Below are positions 1 through 7,058 of a DNA stretch of 46,092 bases, piece after piece. The number at the start of each line of letters is the position of its first letter. Within the stretch, counting starts at the first letter, position 1. A program made the position numbers and the translations under genes. The notes beneath the pieces were generated by a model. The model saw nothing but the letters and a program-made list of their open reading frames with translations, was not told where the DNA came from and did not search any database. The DNA is from Woeseiaceae bacterium (lineage in GTDB: Bacteria; Pseudomonadota; Gammaproteobacteria; Steroidobacterales; Woeseiaceae): the NCBI GenBank assembly GCA_030065985.1, contig JASJCM010000020.1, positions 1 to 46,092 on the forward strand, read 5' to 3'.

Positions 1-15
1 GCGACAGTACGCGCG

Positions 16-1515
16 TCATTGGCGGGTCCTTGCGACCCCGACGGGCCGGGAGGACTGCATCCGCTTCAGCTGTTCCTCGGTCATGAACTCGCGAATGAAA
101 TCGATGCGAGCTTCGAAGCGGGCGCGCTGGATATCCTGGAGTTCGGGTAGTCGAAGTGCCTGCTGCAGGTAGCTGATACCGCCCGCCAGGTCACCAATCA
201 TCAGGCGGTATTCTGCGAGATAGTAATACGCCTCGGCGTCTTCTCCCGCGAGGCTCGCCGCCCGCGCGATCAGGCGCACCTGGCTTGGCGTTGGCGGTAC
301 GTTGTTCAGCAGGTCGAGCAACATGGCGTGCGCTTTCTTCGGCTGACCGAGGTCCAGCAAGCGCTCACCGTACTCGATGACGAGCGGTACGTTGCGTGGG
401 AACAGCTCCACGGCGCGCTCAAAAACACGCAGCGCGTCACTGTATTGGTCGAGTGCCACGAGAGTCTGGCCAAGGCCGATGTGATAGGCGATGACCGACT
501 GGTCTTCCTCGAGCAGGTCTTCGAGGATCTTCAGCGCCTCGAAATGGTTTCCCGCGCGCTGGTAGGCGACGGCGCGGCCGTAGCGCTCGATCTCACTGTG
601 GTCGGCAGAATTGCGTCCCTCGAAGTAGGCGACGGCCTGTTCGGGGGTGTCGAAGCGAGCAACGATCGCCCGCATGCGGGCAATGCCGTAACTCTTTGAG
701 TCCTCGCTGCTGATTGCCGGGTAGTCGCGCGCCCGGCTGCGGGCCTCGGCGATTCGAGCGGTCGTCACCGGGTGAGTGCGCAGGAACTCGGGCGCTCGCA
801 TCTCCGGGCTCGTTGTCTGCATGCGCGACAGGACCTCGAAAAAGGACGCCATGCCGTTGGGGTCGAATCCGGCATCAGCCAGAGCCGCGATGCCGATGCG
901 ATCCGCCTCGTACTCGTTCGAGCGCGTGAAGTTGATCTGCTGCTGCGCGGCCATGCCCTGGCCAACCGCCATGGCACCCTGAACGGCGTCGCCGCTGCCG
1001 CCCGCCGCCGCGACAATGATCGCGCCAAGCATGATGGCGGTAGTCAGCAGGCTCTGGCGGGAGTTGGCGTGAATGGCGCGCGCAATATGCCGCTGCGTTA
1101 CGTGTGCGACCTCGTGAGCAAGGACCCCGGCCAGTTCATCTTCGTTGCGCGTTGCCTCGAGGAGACCGGTATGAATGCCGATGTAGCCGCCCGGCAGCGC
1201 GAAGGCATTGATGCGCGGGTCCTCGACGGCGAAAAACGTGAAGTTGTGCTCGCCATCGTTGGTCTGCGCCGCAATCCTGCTGCCCACGTCGTTCAGGTAC
1301 TCGGTGATGAGCGGATCTTCAACGACCATGCCGCTATTGCGAATGTCGCGCATGATCATGCGGCCGAGCCGTGCCTCGTCCGAACTGTTGAGGATTGCGT
1401 CAGCCGGGCTGCCCATGTCGGGCAGGTTGATGTCGTCCGCGCCGGCACCCGACACGAAGACCACCGTCCCGAGCAGGGCGGCAATGAGGAAGCGTTTGGT
1501 GGTTTCCAGGATCAT
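16..1515 (-). CDS. bepA: BepA-like periplasmic M48 metalloprotease with TPR repeats
   Basis: Zinc metalloprotease and chaperone of outer-membrane protein assembly (BepA/YfgC family), acting in the periplasm. From the Met at 1515 the protein is about 499 residues: a signal peptide (residues 1-26, ending SGAGA-DD), the M48 domain with HEVAH at 134-138 and the third zinc ligand in NEYEADR near 200-205, then a TPR-type helical region to the C terminus. The frame stays open to 1620, but the extra 35 residues are basic and would put the hydrophobic segment inside the protein, so the later ATG is preferred. It follows bcp by about 40 bases on the same strand, an arrangement like the gcvR-bcp-bepA neighbourhood of Enterobacteria. 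The family is certain; the exact orthology to BepA rather than another M48-TPR paralogue is likely. Confidence 0.93.
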   Translation of the reverse strand: MILETTKRFLIAALLGTVVFVSGAGADDINLPDMGSPADAILNSSDEARLGRMIMRDIRNSGMVVEDPLITEYLNDVGSRIAAQTNDGEHNFTFFAVEDPRINAFALPGGYIGIHTGLLEATRNEDELAGVLAHEVAHVTQRHIARAIHANSRQSLLTTAIMLGAIIVAAAGGSGDAVQGAMAVGQGMAAQQQINFTRSNEYEADRIGIAALADAGFDPNGMASFFEVLSRMQTTSPEMRAPEFLRTHPVTTARIAEARSRARDYPAISSEDSKSYGIARMRAIVARFDTPEQAVAYFEGRNSADHSEIERYGRAVAYQRAGNHFEALKILEDLLEEDQSVIAYHIGLGQTLVALDQYSDALRVFERAVELFPRNVPLVIEYGERLLDLGQPKKAHAMLLDLLNNVPPTPSQVRLIARAASLAGEDAEAYYYLAEYRLMIGDLAGGISYLQQALRLPELQDIQRARFEARIDFIREFMTEEQLKRMQSSRPVGVARTRQ

Positions 1516-1556
1516 CGTGTAATTAGTACCGGTCCGGCCGAAGACGTTCCCTGCAA

Positions 1557-2024
1557 TTACAGGGCCTTGACCGCCTCGAGCACCTCTTCGGCGTGCCCTT
1601 TGACCTTGACCTTGCGCCACTCGGCACGGAGCTTGCCGTCGGCATCTAACAGGAAGGTGCTGCGCACGATGCCCATGACTTTGCGGCCGTACATGTTCTT
1701 TTCATGGATTACGTCGAACTGGCGACACAGCCTCTCGTCAGGATCGGAGAGCAGGTCGAACTTAAACCCCTGCTTTTCCTTGAATTTCTCGTGTGAAGCC
1801 AGGCTATCGCGCGAGACGCCGAGAATGACCGTATTGGCCCGCTTGAATTTTGCGTGCAGGTCACTGAAGTCGCGTCCCTCGGTGGTGCAGCCCGGCGTGC
1901 TGTCCTTGGGGTAGAAGTAGATCACGACGTTCTTGCCGCGCAGGTCTTTCAGACGGATGGTCTGGTCGCCGGTGGCGGCGGCCTTGAAGTCCGCGACGAC
2001 GCGGTTCATGCGTGGTGCGCTCAA
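1557..2024 (-). CDS. bcp: Thioredoxin-dependent peroxiredoxin (Bcp/PrxQ)
   Basis: Cytosolic thiol peroxidase reducing H2O2 and organic peroxides. The peroxidatic cysteine is in YPKDSTPGCT; the usual resolving cysteine five residues later is Arg here (CTTEGR), while a further Cys occurs in DERLCRQF, a position also carrying Cys in the E. coli protein. The protein may therefore work as a 1-Cys enzyme or use another thiol. A TTG at 2024 is chosen as start because AAGGAG lies seven bases upstream; the next in-frame ATG is at 2009 and the open frame runs to 2078, inside gcvR. It follows gcvR by 28 bases, matching the gcvR-bcp order of other gammaproteobacteria. Confidence 0.93.
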   Translation of the reverse strand: MSAPRMNRVVADFKAAATGDQTIRLKDLRGKNVVIYFYPKDSTPGCTTEGRDFSDLHAKFKRANTVILGVSRDSLASHEKFKEKQGFKFDLLSDPDERLCRQFDVIHEKNMYGRKVMGIVRSTFLLDADGKLRAEWRKVKVKGHAEEVLEAVKAL

Positions 2025-2052
2025 GTTGAGTCTCCTTGAATCGGAAGCGGTT

Positions 2053-2583
2053 TCAGTTGGTGATGGCCTCGACGACACCGTCGAGGTTCATTTCGTCGCA
2101 AAGGTCGTAGAACTCGTCGCGCATCTGTGCAACGTGTATGGACGAGGGTACGTTGACCGTCATCTGCACGGAGAACATCGGGGCGCCCGTGTGGGCGGCC
2201 GCGTAGCGGCTCGTTGCTACGTCCGCAATTTCGATATCCCGGCTCGCAAAAAAGTTCGCGAGATTGAAGACGATTCCCTGCTGGTCCAGCGCTACCACGT
2301 CCACGGCGTAGGGCATACGGTCTTCTTCGGGAGCCCGTGCGTCGGTCTTCTTGATCGACACCTGCAGGTCGGCCGACTGGCGCAACTTGTCGAGGTCCTG
2401 CTCCAGCCGGCTCAGGGTGTGCCAGTTGCCGGACACGAGCAACAGCATCGCGAATTCCGAGGCAAGCGTCGTCATGCGGCTCTCCTCGATATTGCCGCCG
2501 CACGCGAGAATAACCTTGGTGAGATCCTGGACCAGCCCAGTGTGGTCTGAACCAACAGCTGAAATAACAATGAGTTGCGACAT
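2053..2583 (-). CDS. gcvR: Glycine cleavage system repressor GcvR (tandem ACT domains)
   Basis: About 176 residues with two ACT domains: residues 3-75 (LIVISAVGSDHTGLVQDLTKVI, the usual ACT beta-alpha-beta opening) and about 90-170 (VDVVALDQQGIVFNLANFF). In E. coli GcvR binds glycine and antagonises GcvA; no DNA-binding domain is present here either. It is divergent from dapA and followed by bcp, the conserved gammaproteobacterial arrangement. Upstream of the ATG there is no close Shine-Dalgarno sequence (an AGGA lies too far away). ACT-domain proteins are hard to separate by function, so the GcvR name rests partly on context. Confidence 0.88.
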   Translation of the reverse strand: MSQLIVISAVGSDHTGLVQDLTKVILACGGNIEESRMTTLASEFAMLLLVSGNWHTLSRLEQDLDKLRQSADLQVSIKKTDARAPEEDRMPYAVDVVALDQQGIVFNLANFFASRDIEIADVATSRYAAAHTGAPMFSVQMTVNVPSSIHVAQMRDEFYDLCDEMNLDGVVEAITN

Positions 2584-2686
2584 TTATCTAGAAGATTCCT
2601 GGGTAATGTTCTCGTCCGATGCGCGCGCTTGCCAGCACCGGACATGAACAGTAACATCGCCGCCTTATTTGTGGCGAGGATTCAGC

Positions 2687-3577
2687 GTGTTTCACGACAG
2701 CCTGGTCGCACTCGTAACGCCGTTCGACGGCAATAATCGGGTCGATTACAGCAGTCTCAAGCGCCTGGTCGACTTTCATGTCGAGCAGGGCACGAGCGCC
2801 ATTGTCGTGGCTGGAACGACAGGCGAATCGCCGACGCTCGAGCGAGCGGAGCATATTGAACTGATCGGTCGTGCCATCGAGATCGCGGACGGACGCATCC
2901 CCGTAGTCGCGGGCACCGGTTCGAACTCGACGTCGCAGTCGATCGAGCTGTCGCTCGCCGTCGCGGATCCGCGAATCGCCGCCTATATGGCCGTCGTGCC
3001 TTACTACAACAAGCCGACCCAGGAAGGCCTGTTTCGGCATTACACGGCAATCGCCGATGCGATCGACAAGCCGCTGCTGATGTACAACGTGCCGGGCCGG
3101 ACCGTAACGGATCTGCTGCCCGAGACGATCGCGCGGCTCGCGAGCCACGAGAACATCTTCGGTGTCAAGGAAGCGACCGGCGACATGGATCGTCTGCGAC
3201 AAATTCGGGACCTTGTGAGCGAGGACTTCCGGCTGTACAGCGGTGACGACTTTACGCTGCGGCCGTTTATCGAGCAGGGCGGAGACGGTGTAGTCACTGT
3301 CAGCGGCAACTTAGCGCCGCGCCAGGTGGCAACGCTGTGTGAACTTGCCCGAACCGGCGACGCCGAAGAGGCCAGACGGCTCGATGAGACCCTGCAGCCG
3401 CTGAACAAATCGCTGTTCGTCGAATCGAATCCTATACCGGTGAAATGGGCATTGTCGGAGATGGGTTTGATCGAGCCGCATATCCGCCTGCCGCTCACGC
3501 CGTTCTCGGCGAAGTATCATGAGGATATGCGGTCAGCCATGCGACTGGCGGGCGTCAGCTTGGGAGAGAATGCATGA
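2687..3577 (+). CDS. dapA: 4-hydroxy-tetrahydrodipicolinate synthase
   Basis: Condenses pyruvate with aspartate semialdehyde, the first step of the lysine/diaminopimelate branch. From the GTG at 2687 the numbering matches E. coli DapA: Thr44-Thr45 in GTTGES, Tyr107 in PYYNKP, Tyr133 and Arg138 in MYNVPGRT, and the Schiff-base Lys161 in GVKEATG. GAGGA six bases before this GTG supports the start; an upstream in-frame TTG at 2669 adds six unneeded residues. The 3' end overlaps the next gene by an ATGA junction, indicating translational coupling. Confidence 0.97.
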   Translation: MFHDSLVALVTPFDGNNRVDYSSLKRLVDFHVEQGTSAIVVAGTTGESPTLERAEHIELIGRAIEIADGRIPVVAGTGSNSTSQSIELSLAVADPRIAAYMAVVPYYNKPTQEGLFRHYTAIADAIDKPLLMYNVPGRTVTDLLPETIARLASHENIFGVKEATGDMDRLRQIRDLVSEDFRLYSGDDFTLRPFIEQGGDGVVTVSGNLAPRQVATLCELARTGDAEEARRLDETLQPLNKSLFVESNPIPVKWALSEMGLIEPHIRLPLTPFSAKYHEDMRSAMRLAGVSLGENA

Positions 3578-3837
3578 GGAATTACAGGCTGATCGCGGTC
3601 ATGTTTGGCAGTGCGCTATTGGCCGCCTGTGGCGGCGACGAGAACATTGTTGTTGAATGCGACGACCCGTTCGAGTACCAGAACCCGGCCGAGGGCAAGC
3701 GCGTCGTGGTGCCGGAGGGGCTCGATGGGTTGAACGAATTCGCTGAGATGCCTATACCGCGGGCAGATCCCAACGCGCCGAAGACCCCGGAGGGTCGTTG
3801 CGTCGACATGCCGCCGCCGATCGGGACGGGTGGCTGA
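3574..3837 (+). CDS. Small lipoprotein in the bamC position, possibly a lasso-only BamC
   Basis: 87-residue predicted lipoprotein: hydrophobic signal then the lipobox LLAAC with the acylated Cys near residue 19. The mature part has no obvious fold and is rich in Pro, Asp and Glu, with a stretch VVVPEGLDGLNEF followed by PIP and NAPKTPEG. In many gammaproteobacteria dapA is followed by bamC, whose mature N terminus is an unstructured 'lasso' (hydrophobic-Pro-x-x-Leu then proline-rich) that wraps round BamD. Position, lipobox and motif style fit that lasso, but both helix-grip domains of BamC are absent. Function is inferred only. It overlaps dapA by four bases. Two Cys residues besides the lipobox Cys are present (VECDD and GRCVD). 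Confidence 0.8.
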   Translation: MRNYRLIAVMFGSALLAACGGDENIVVECDDPFEYQNPAEGKRVVVPEGLDGLNEFAEMPIPRADPNAPKTPEGRCVDMPPPIGTGG

Positions 3838-3845
3838 TCTAATTC

Positions 3846-3936
<91 letters not shown>

Positions 3937-4113
3937 GCAATGAAAAGGGGCCCATCGGGCCCCTTTTTCGTTGCTCGCCGAGTGCGGTGGAGGATGAGAG
4001 CCCTGTTCGACTCACGCAGCGGCGACAAATCGGCAGGAGGCCGATTTGGACGTCGTAGCGAAGCGAAGACGCCCGAAGGGCGAGATGCAGGATGCATCTC
4101 GTCAACCCGCCAG
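3937..4113 (+). repeat. RNA-gene 3' cassette A: terminator plus paired hairpins, closed by a copy of the tRNA end
   Basis: Non-coding stretch after tRNA-Ser. After the terminator it holds hairpin 1 (CAAATCGGC at 4026-4034 with GCCGATTTG at 4040-4048, loop AGGAG), a small GCCC-GAA-GGGC stem (4071-4081), and hairpin 2 (CGAGATGCA at 4081-4089 with TGCATCTCG at 4093-4101, loop GGA). It closes with CCGCCAG (4107-4113), identical to the tRNA 3' end plus one base (3931-3937). A homologous cassette in the same relative orientation follows ssrA (42446-42595), with compensating changes in the stems. Open frames across this region are not credible genes. Confidence 0.75.
3943..3968 (+). terminator. Intrinsic terminator after tRNA-Ser
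   Basis: AAAAGGGGCCC and GGGCCCCTTTTT form a strong GC stem with a short ATC loop and a T tract, beginning seven bases after the tRNA CCA. Confidence 0.93.
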
Positions 4114-4141
4114 TGAGAACGCGGAGCCGCAGGCGAAGCGT

Positions 4142-4705
4142 TTATCCCCCTTGCCCGAGACGCCGGTTTAAACCGGCCAGGAAAATCAAAGCCAAAAACA
4201 CCCACCCAATCGAACCCCCACCAGACTCGGCAATAGTGACTGAACTCCCTTTGCTGTATTCCGCCAACATGGTCTTGGCGGCCTGGTCACTCTCGACCCA
4301 TACCCGCAGCGTGTACCAACCCAGTCGACCTGGTTCCGTCTGCCCTGCGAATTCAATAGTCGCCTGGCTACCCACGTCAATCATCTGCAGATAGCAATCG
4401 GGGTCTGGTGTGTACGAAGGAGAACACATACCCTGACTGGGCCGCGCATCGTAGATCTGGCTGCTGGCAGCGCTCAGACCGGACCTGAACCAGGCAAACC
4501 ATACTCGGGTATTGGTCGAGATATCCGGTCCGCCATTGCTGATCGTGACCTTGAACCGCCCGGGCTGCCCAGCCGGAATGCTCTCGTCGCCACCGTAGTA
4601 GTAGACGTCGACGCTTAAGGCCGAATAACCCTGCGCATGGGCATCGTTCGCCGCTGTGCCCAGCAGCACTAATGCAATAACCACCAGCATTCTCGCAAAA
4701 GTCAT
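4142..4705 (-). CDS. Exported protein with GlyGly-CTERM-like sorting tail
   Basis: 187 residues: a cleavable signal peptide (about 1-25, ending AHAQG), a beta-rich domain of about 130 residues resembling CARDB/DUF11-type Ig-like modules (FKVTISNGGPDIS; TRVWFAWF), and a C-terminal tripartite tail: small Gly/Ser run (SGGGS), hydrophobic helix (GWVFLALIFLAGL) and basic end (NRR). That tail resembles GlyGly-CTERM signals processed by rhombosortase, so the protein is probably sent through the type II secretion route or held at the surface. GGGAGGG six bases or so before the ATG is a strong ribosome-binding site. The two Cys residues (MCSPS and DCYLQ) could form a disulfide. Neighbours give no functional hint. 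Confidence 0.82.
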   Translation of the reverse strand: MTFARMLVVIALVLLGTAANDAHAQGYSALSVDVYYYGGDESIPAGQPGRFKVTISNGGPDISTNTRVWFAWFRSGLSAASSQIYDARPSQGMCSPSYTPDPDCYLQMIDVGSQATIEFAGQTEPGRLGWYTLRVWVESDQAAKTMLAEYSKGSSVTIAESGGGSIGWVFLALIFLAGLNRRLGQGG

Positions 4706-4904
4706 GATCGTCCCTCCCGTTTGTGTTTCGACAGTCTTGGAGGATGCGTGGCCCGGGTCGCAGCGGCCTGATCGACAGCAGGACTTTTCCTGATGAAATC
4801 TTGATTACGGGGGCGGGGCAAGCATTGCGGGGAATGCCGATGGCTGATGCTGGACGGTCGCGCTAGACTGTGCAGCTATTGGGGCCAGACAAGAATAAGA
4901 AGCA

Positions 4905-6431
4905 ATGTTCAGAGCGGCGGAACTCGGGCAGACCGTAACAAAAAAGGAATACAAGGAGCGCGCCCCGGAGATACGCAGGCAGCTTCTGGAGGCTCAGGTC
5001 CTGCTTGGTCGCACCGCGGACTTCAGCGTCATGATCGACTTCGCCGGCGTCGACGGCGCGGGCAAGGGCTCCACTGTGAACTTGCTGAACAGCTGGATGG
5101 ACACCCGGCTGATCGCGACCAATTCCTACGGTCTCGCTTCGGAGACCGATGAGCACAAGCCGAAATTCTGGCGCTACTGGCGGGATCTGCCGGGTAAAGG
5201 CCAGATGGCGCTGAATCTGAGGGCTCGATATTCGCAGCCGTTTCTCGATCGCGTATACGAACGGACCACCAATCTTGAATACCTTGCAGAGCTGAAGCGG
5301 ATTCAGACGTTCGAGCGCATGCTGGCGGACGATGGCATGCTGATCCTCAAATTCTGGATGCACCTGAGCAGTGAGGAACAGGAACAGCGACTTGAAGCGC
5401 TGCAGTCCGATCCCGAAACGGCCTGGCGCGTCAGCGACCGGGACTGGGAGCATTGGAAGATGTACACCCAGTTCATCGAGACGGCCGAGCGCACGATCAC
5501 CGAGACGAACACCGAGTTTGCGCCATGGCACATCATCGAAGGTGCCGACAAGAACCATCGCATTCTTACTGTCTCTGAAATAATCCTCGATGCGCTGACG
5601 ACCAGGCTCAAAGCTCATGGCCACGAGCCGACGCCGGAGCTCCTCATCGATGAGGAGGCAACCGATGTCGAAGACCCGATTCCTGAGCCGCCTGATCGGC
5701 ACGTGACGGTGTTCAGCACGCTCGACATGGAGTCCAGTCTCACAAAGACGGAATACCGCAACCAGCTGGCAGCGCAGCAACGCCGTATCCACTTGCTCAA
5801 CAGGAAAGCGATCGAGCAGAACCGCAGTTCGGTGGTCGTCGTCGAGGGTCCGGACGCCGGAGGTAAGGGCGGCGCGATTCGTCGCATTCTCCCGACGCTG
5901 GATGCCCGCAATTACCGCGTTCTGCAGTACGGCGCGCCGACTGATGAGGAGGCCTCGCGGCACTACTTATGGCGTTTCTGGCGACATTTGCAACGAGCAG
6001 GGCACCTTACGATCTTTGATCGCAGCTGGTATGGCCGCGTGCTCGTCGAGCGCATCGAAGGGTTTGCAAGCGAGACCGAGTGGAAGCGCGCCTATGCCGA
6101 GATCAATGATTTTGAGGATCAGCTGATCGAACATGGCACGATCCTCGTCAAGTACTGGCTGCACATCACCCCCGAAGAGCAGCTTAGTCGGTTCGAAGCT
6201 CGCCAAAGAACACCGCACAAGCGCTGGAAGATTACGCCTGAAGACTGGCGCAATCGCGGCAAGTGGTATGAGTATGAGACCGCGGCCCACGACATGATCA
6301 AGTACACGAGCACCCATGTGTCGCCCTGGGAGATTATCCCGGCGAATGACAAGAATTATGCTCGGGTCAAGGTGCTGGAGAGATTCGGCGACTACCTCGA
6401 AGCGGCGCTTCAAGACAGCTCCGAGTCCTGA
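4905..6431 (+). CDS. pap: Polyphosphate:AMP phosphotransferase (two fused PPK2 domains)
   Basis: 508 residues with two PPK2 domains. The N-terminal domain carries a Walker A GVDGAGKGS (49-57) but its second motif is degenerate (FLDRVYERTT). The C-terminal domain has both Walker A GPDAGGKGG (315-323) and the lid/Walker B motif FDRSWYGR (371-378), so catalysis probably resides there, as in Pseudomonas PAP. The family transfers phosphate from polyphosphate to AMP, making ADP. A linker of acidic and Pro-rich residues (about 245-268) joins the domains. A single-domain PPK2 lies 4 kb downstream. The gene appears monocistronic; no clear terminator follows. Confidence 0.95.
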   Translation: MFRAAELGQTVTKKEYKERAPEIRRQLLEAQVLLGRTADFSVMIDFAGVDGAGKGSTVNLLNSWMDTRLIATNSYGLASETDEHKPKFWRYWRDLPGKGQMALNLRARYSQPFLDRVYERTTNLEYLAELKRIQTFERMLADDGMLILKFWMHLSSEEQEQRLEALQSDPETAWRVSDRDWEHWKMYTQFIETAERTITETNTEFAPWHIIEGADKNHRILTVSEIILDALTTRLKAHGHEPTPELLIDEEATDVEDPIPEPPDRHVTVFSTLDMESSLTKTEYRNQLAAQQRRIHLLNRKAIEQNRSSVVVVEGPDAGGKGGAIRRILPTLDARNYRVLQYGAPTDEEASRHYLWRFWRHLQRAGHLTIFDRSWYGRVLVERIEGFASETEWKRAYAEINDFEDQLIEHGTILVKYWLHITPEEQLSRFEARQRTPHKRWKITPEDWRNRGKWYEYETAAHDMIKYTSTHVSPWEIIPANDKNYARVKVLERFGDYLEAALQDSSES

Positions 6432-6545
6432 TTTCGCAGGCAACGATCAGGGCGCAGATTGCGGCAACTATTGCGTAGCGATGGTGTCGCATTGGATAGC
6501 GCTGTTTTCCTTGCGCCGAGTCAATTGGTAAAGAGGGTTAGCCTT

Positions 6546-7016
6546 ATGAATCACTACCTGGCGGCAGCTATTGCCATCCCGGCCGTCTTGCTTAGCTCGC
6601 CTGCCAACGGCCAGACCTCGGTCGAGGAAGGGCGTGCGATGGTGCAGGAAGCACGCGTCGAGATAATCCGTAGCGAGCTGCGCCTCACTGAAGAGGAGGC
6701 CGCCGCATTCTGGCCGCTGCATGCAGCCTATTCGGCAGAGACAGCTGATGTGATGGATCGTTACACAGCTATGATCGCGGAGTACGTGCAGCGTTACGAC
6801 AATGGCGATCTGTCCGACGAATACGCTATTGAACTCATGAGCCGGTTTTTCGCGATCAAGCGGGAGTTACTGGACGTTAAGACCCGTTTCCTGCCCAAGT
6901 TCAAGGAGGTCGTTCCCCCATTGAAAGTGGCCAGGTTTTATCATCTTGAAAACAAGATCGATGCTGACATCGACGCCCAGTTAGCGATTGCGGTGCCGCT
7001 TATCGAATCGGAGTAA
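6546..7016 (+). CDS. Small periplasmic helical protein (Spy/CpxP-like in character)
   Basis: About 156 residues from the ATG at 6546: signal peptide (MNHYLAAAIAIPAVLLSSPANGQ) then an all-helical, charged mature part with LRLTEEEAAAFWPLHAAY and a repeat-like FFAIKRELLDVKTRFLPKF. The LT-x-E/x-FWP pattern and size recall Spy/CpxP-type periplasmic helical proteins, but the true LTxxQ motif is not present, so the family is uncertain. GAGGG lies about 12 bases upstream of this ATG; the frame opens at 6459 but the extra N terminus would bury the signal peptide. No function can be assigned. Confidence 0.75.
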   Translation: MNHYLAAAIAIPAVLLSSPANGQTSVEEGRAMVQEARVEIIRSELRLTEEEAAAFWPLHAAYSAETADVMDRYTAMIAEYVQRYDNGDLSDEYAIELMSRFFAIKRELLDVKTRFLPKFKEVVPPLKVARFYHLENKIDADIDAQLAIAVPLIESE

Positions 7017-7058
7017 GTCGAGCCCACGCCTCTAGCGGGTCGTCCTTGTTCATCGGTC

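Noticed and set aside
2010..2078. Longer Bcp N terminus starting inside gcvR
   Set aside because: The TTG at 2024 has AAGGAG at ideal spacing, and the extra residues do not resemble Bcp.
4863..5963. Long open frame antisense to pap
   Set aside because: It is the shadow of a certain PPK2 gene; the protein lacks recognisable domains and a ribosome-binding site.
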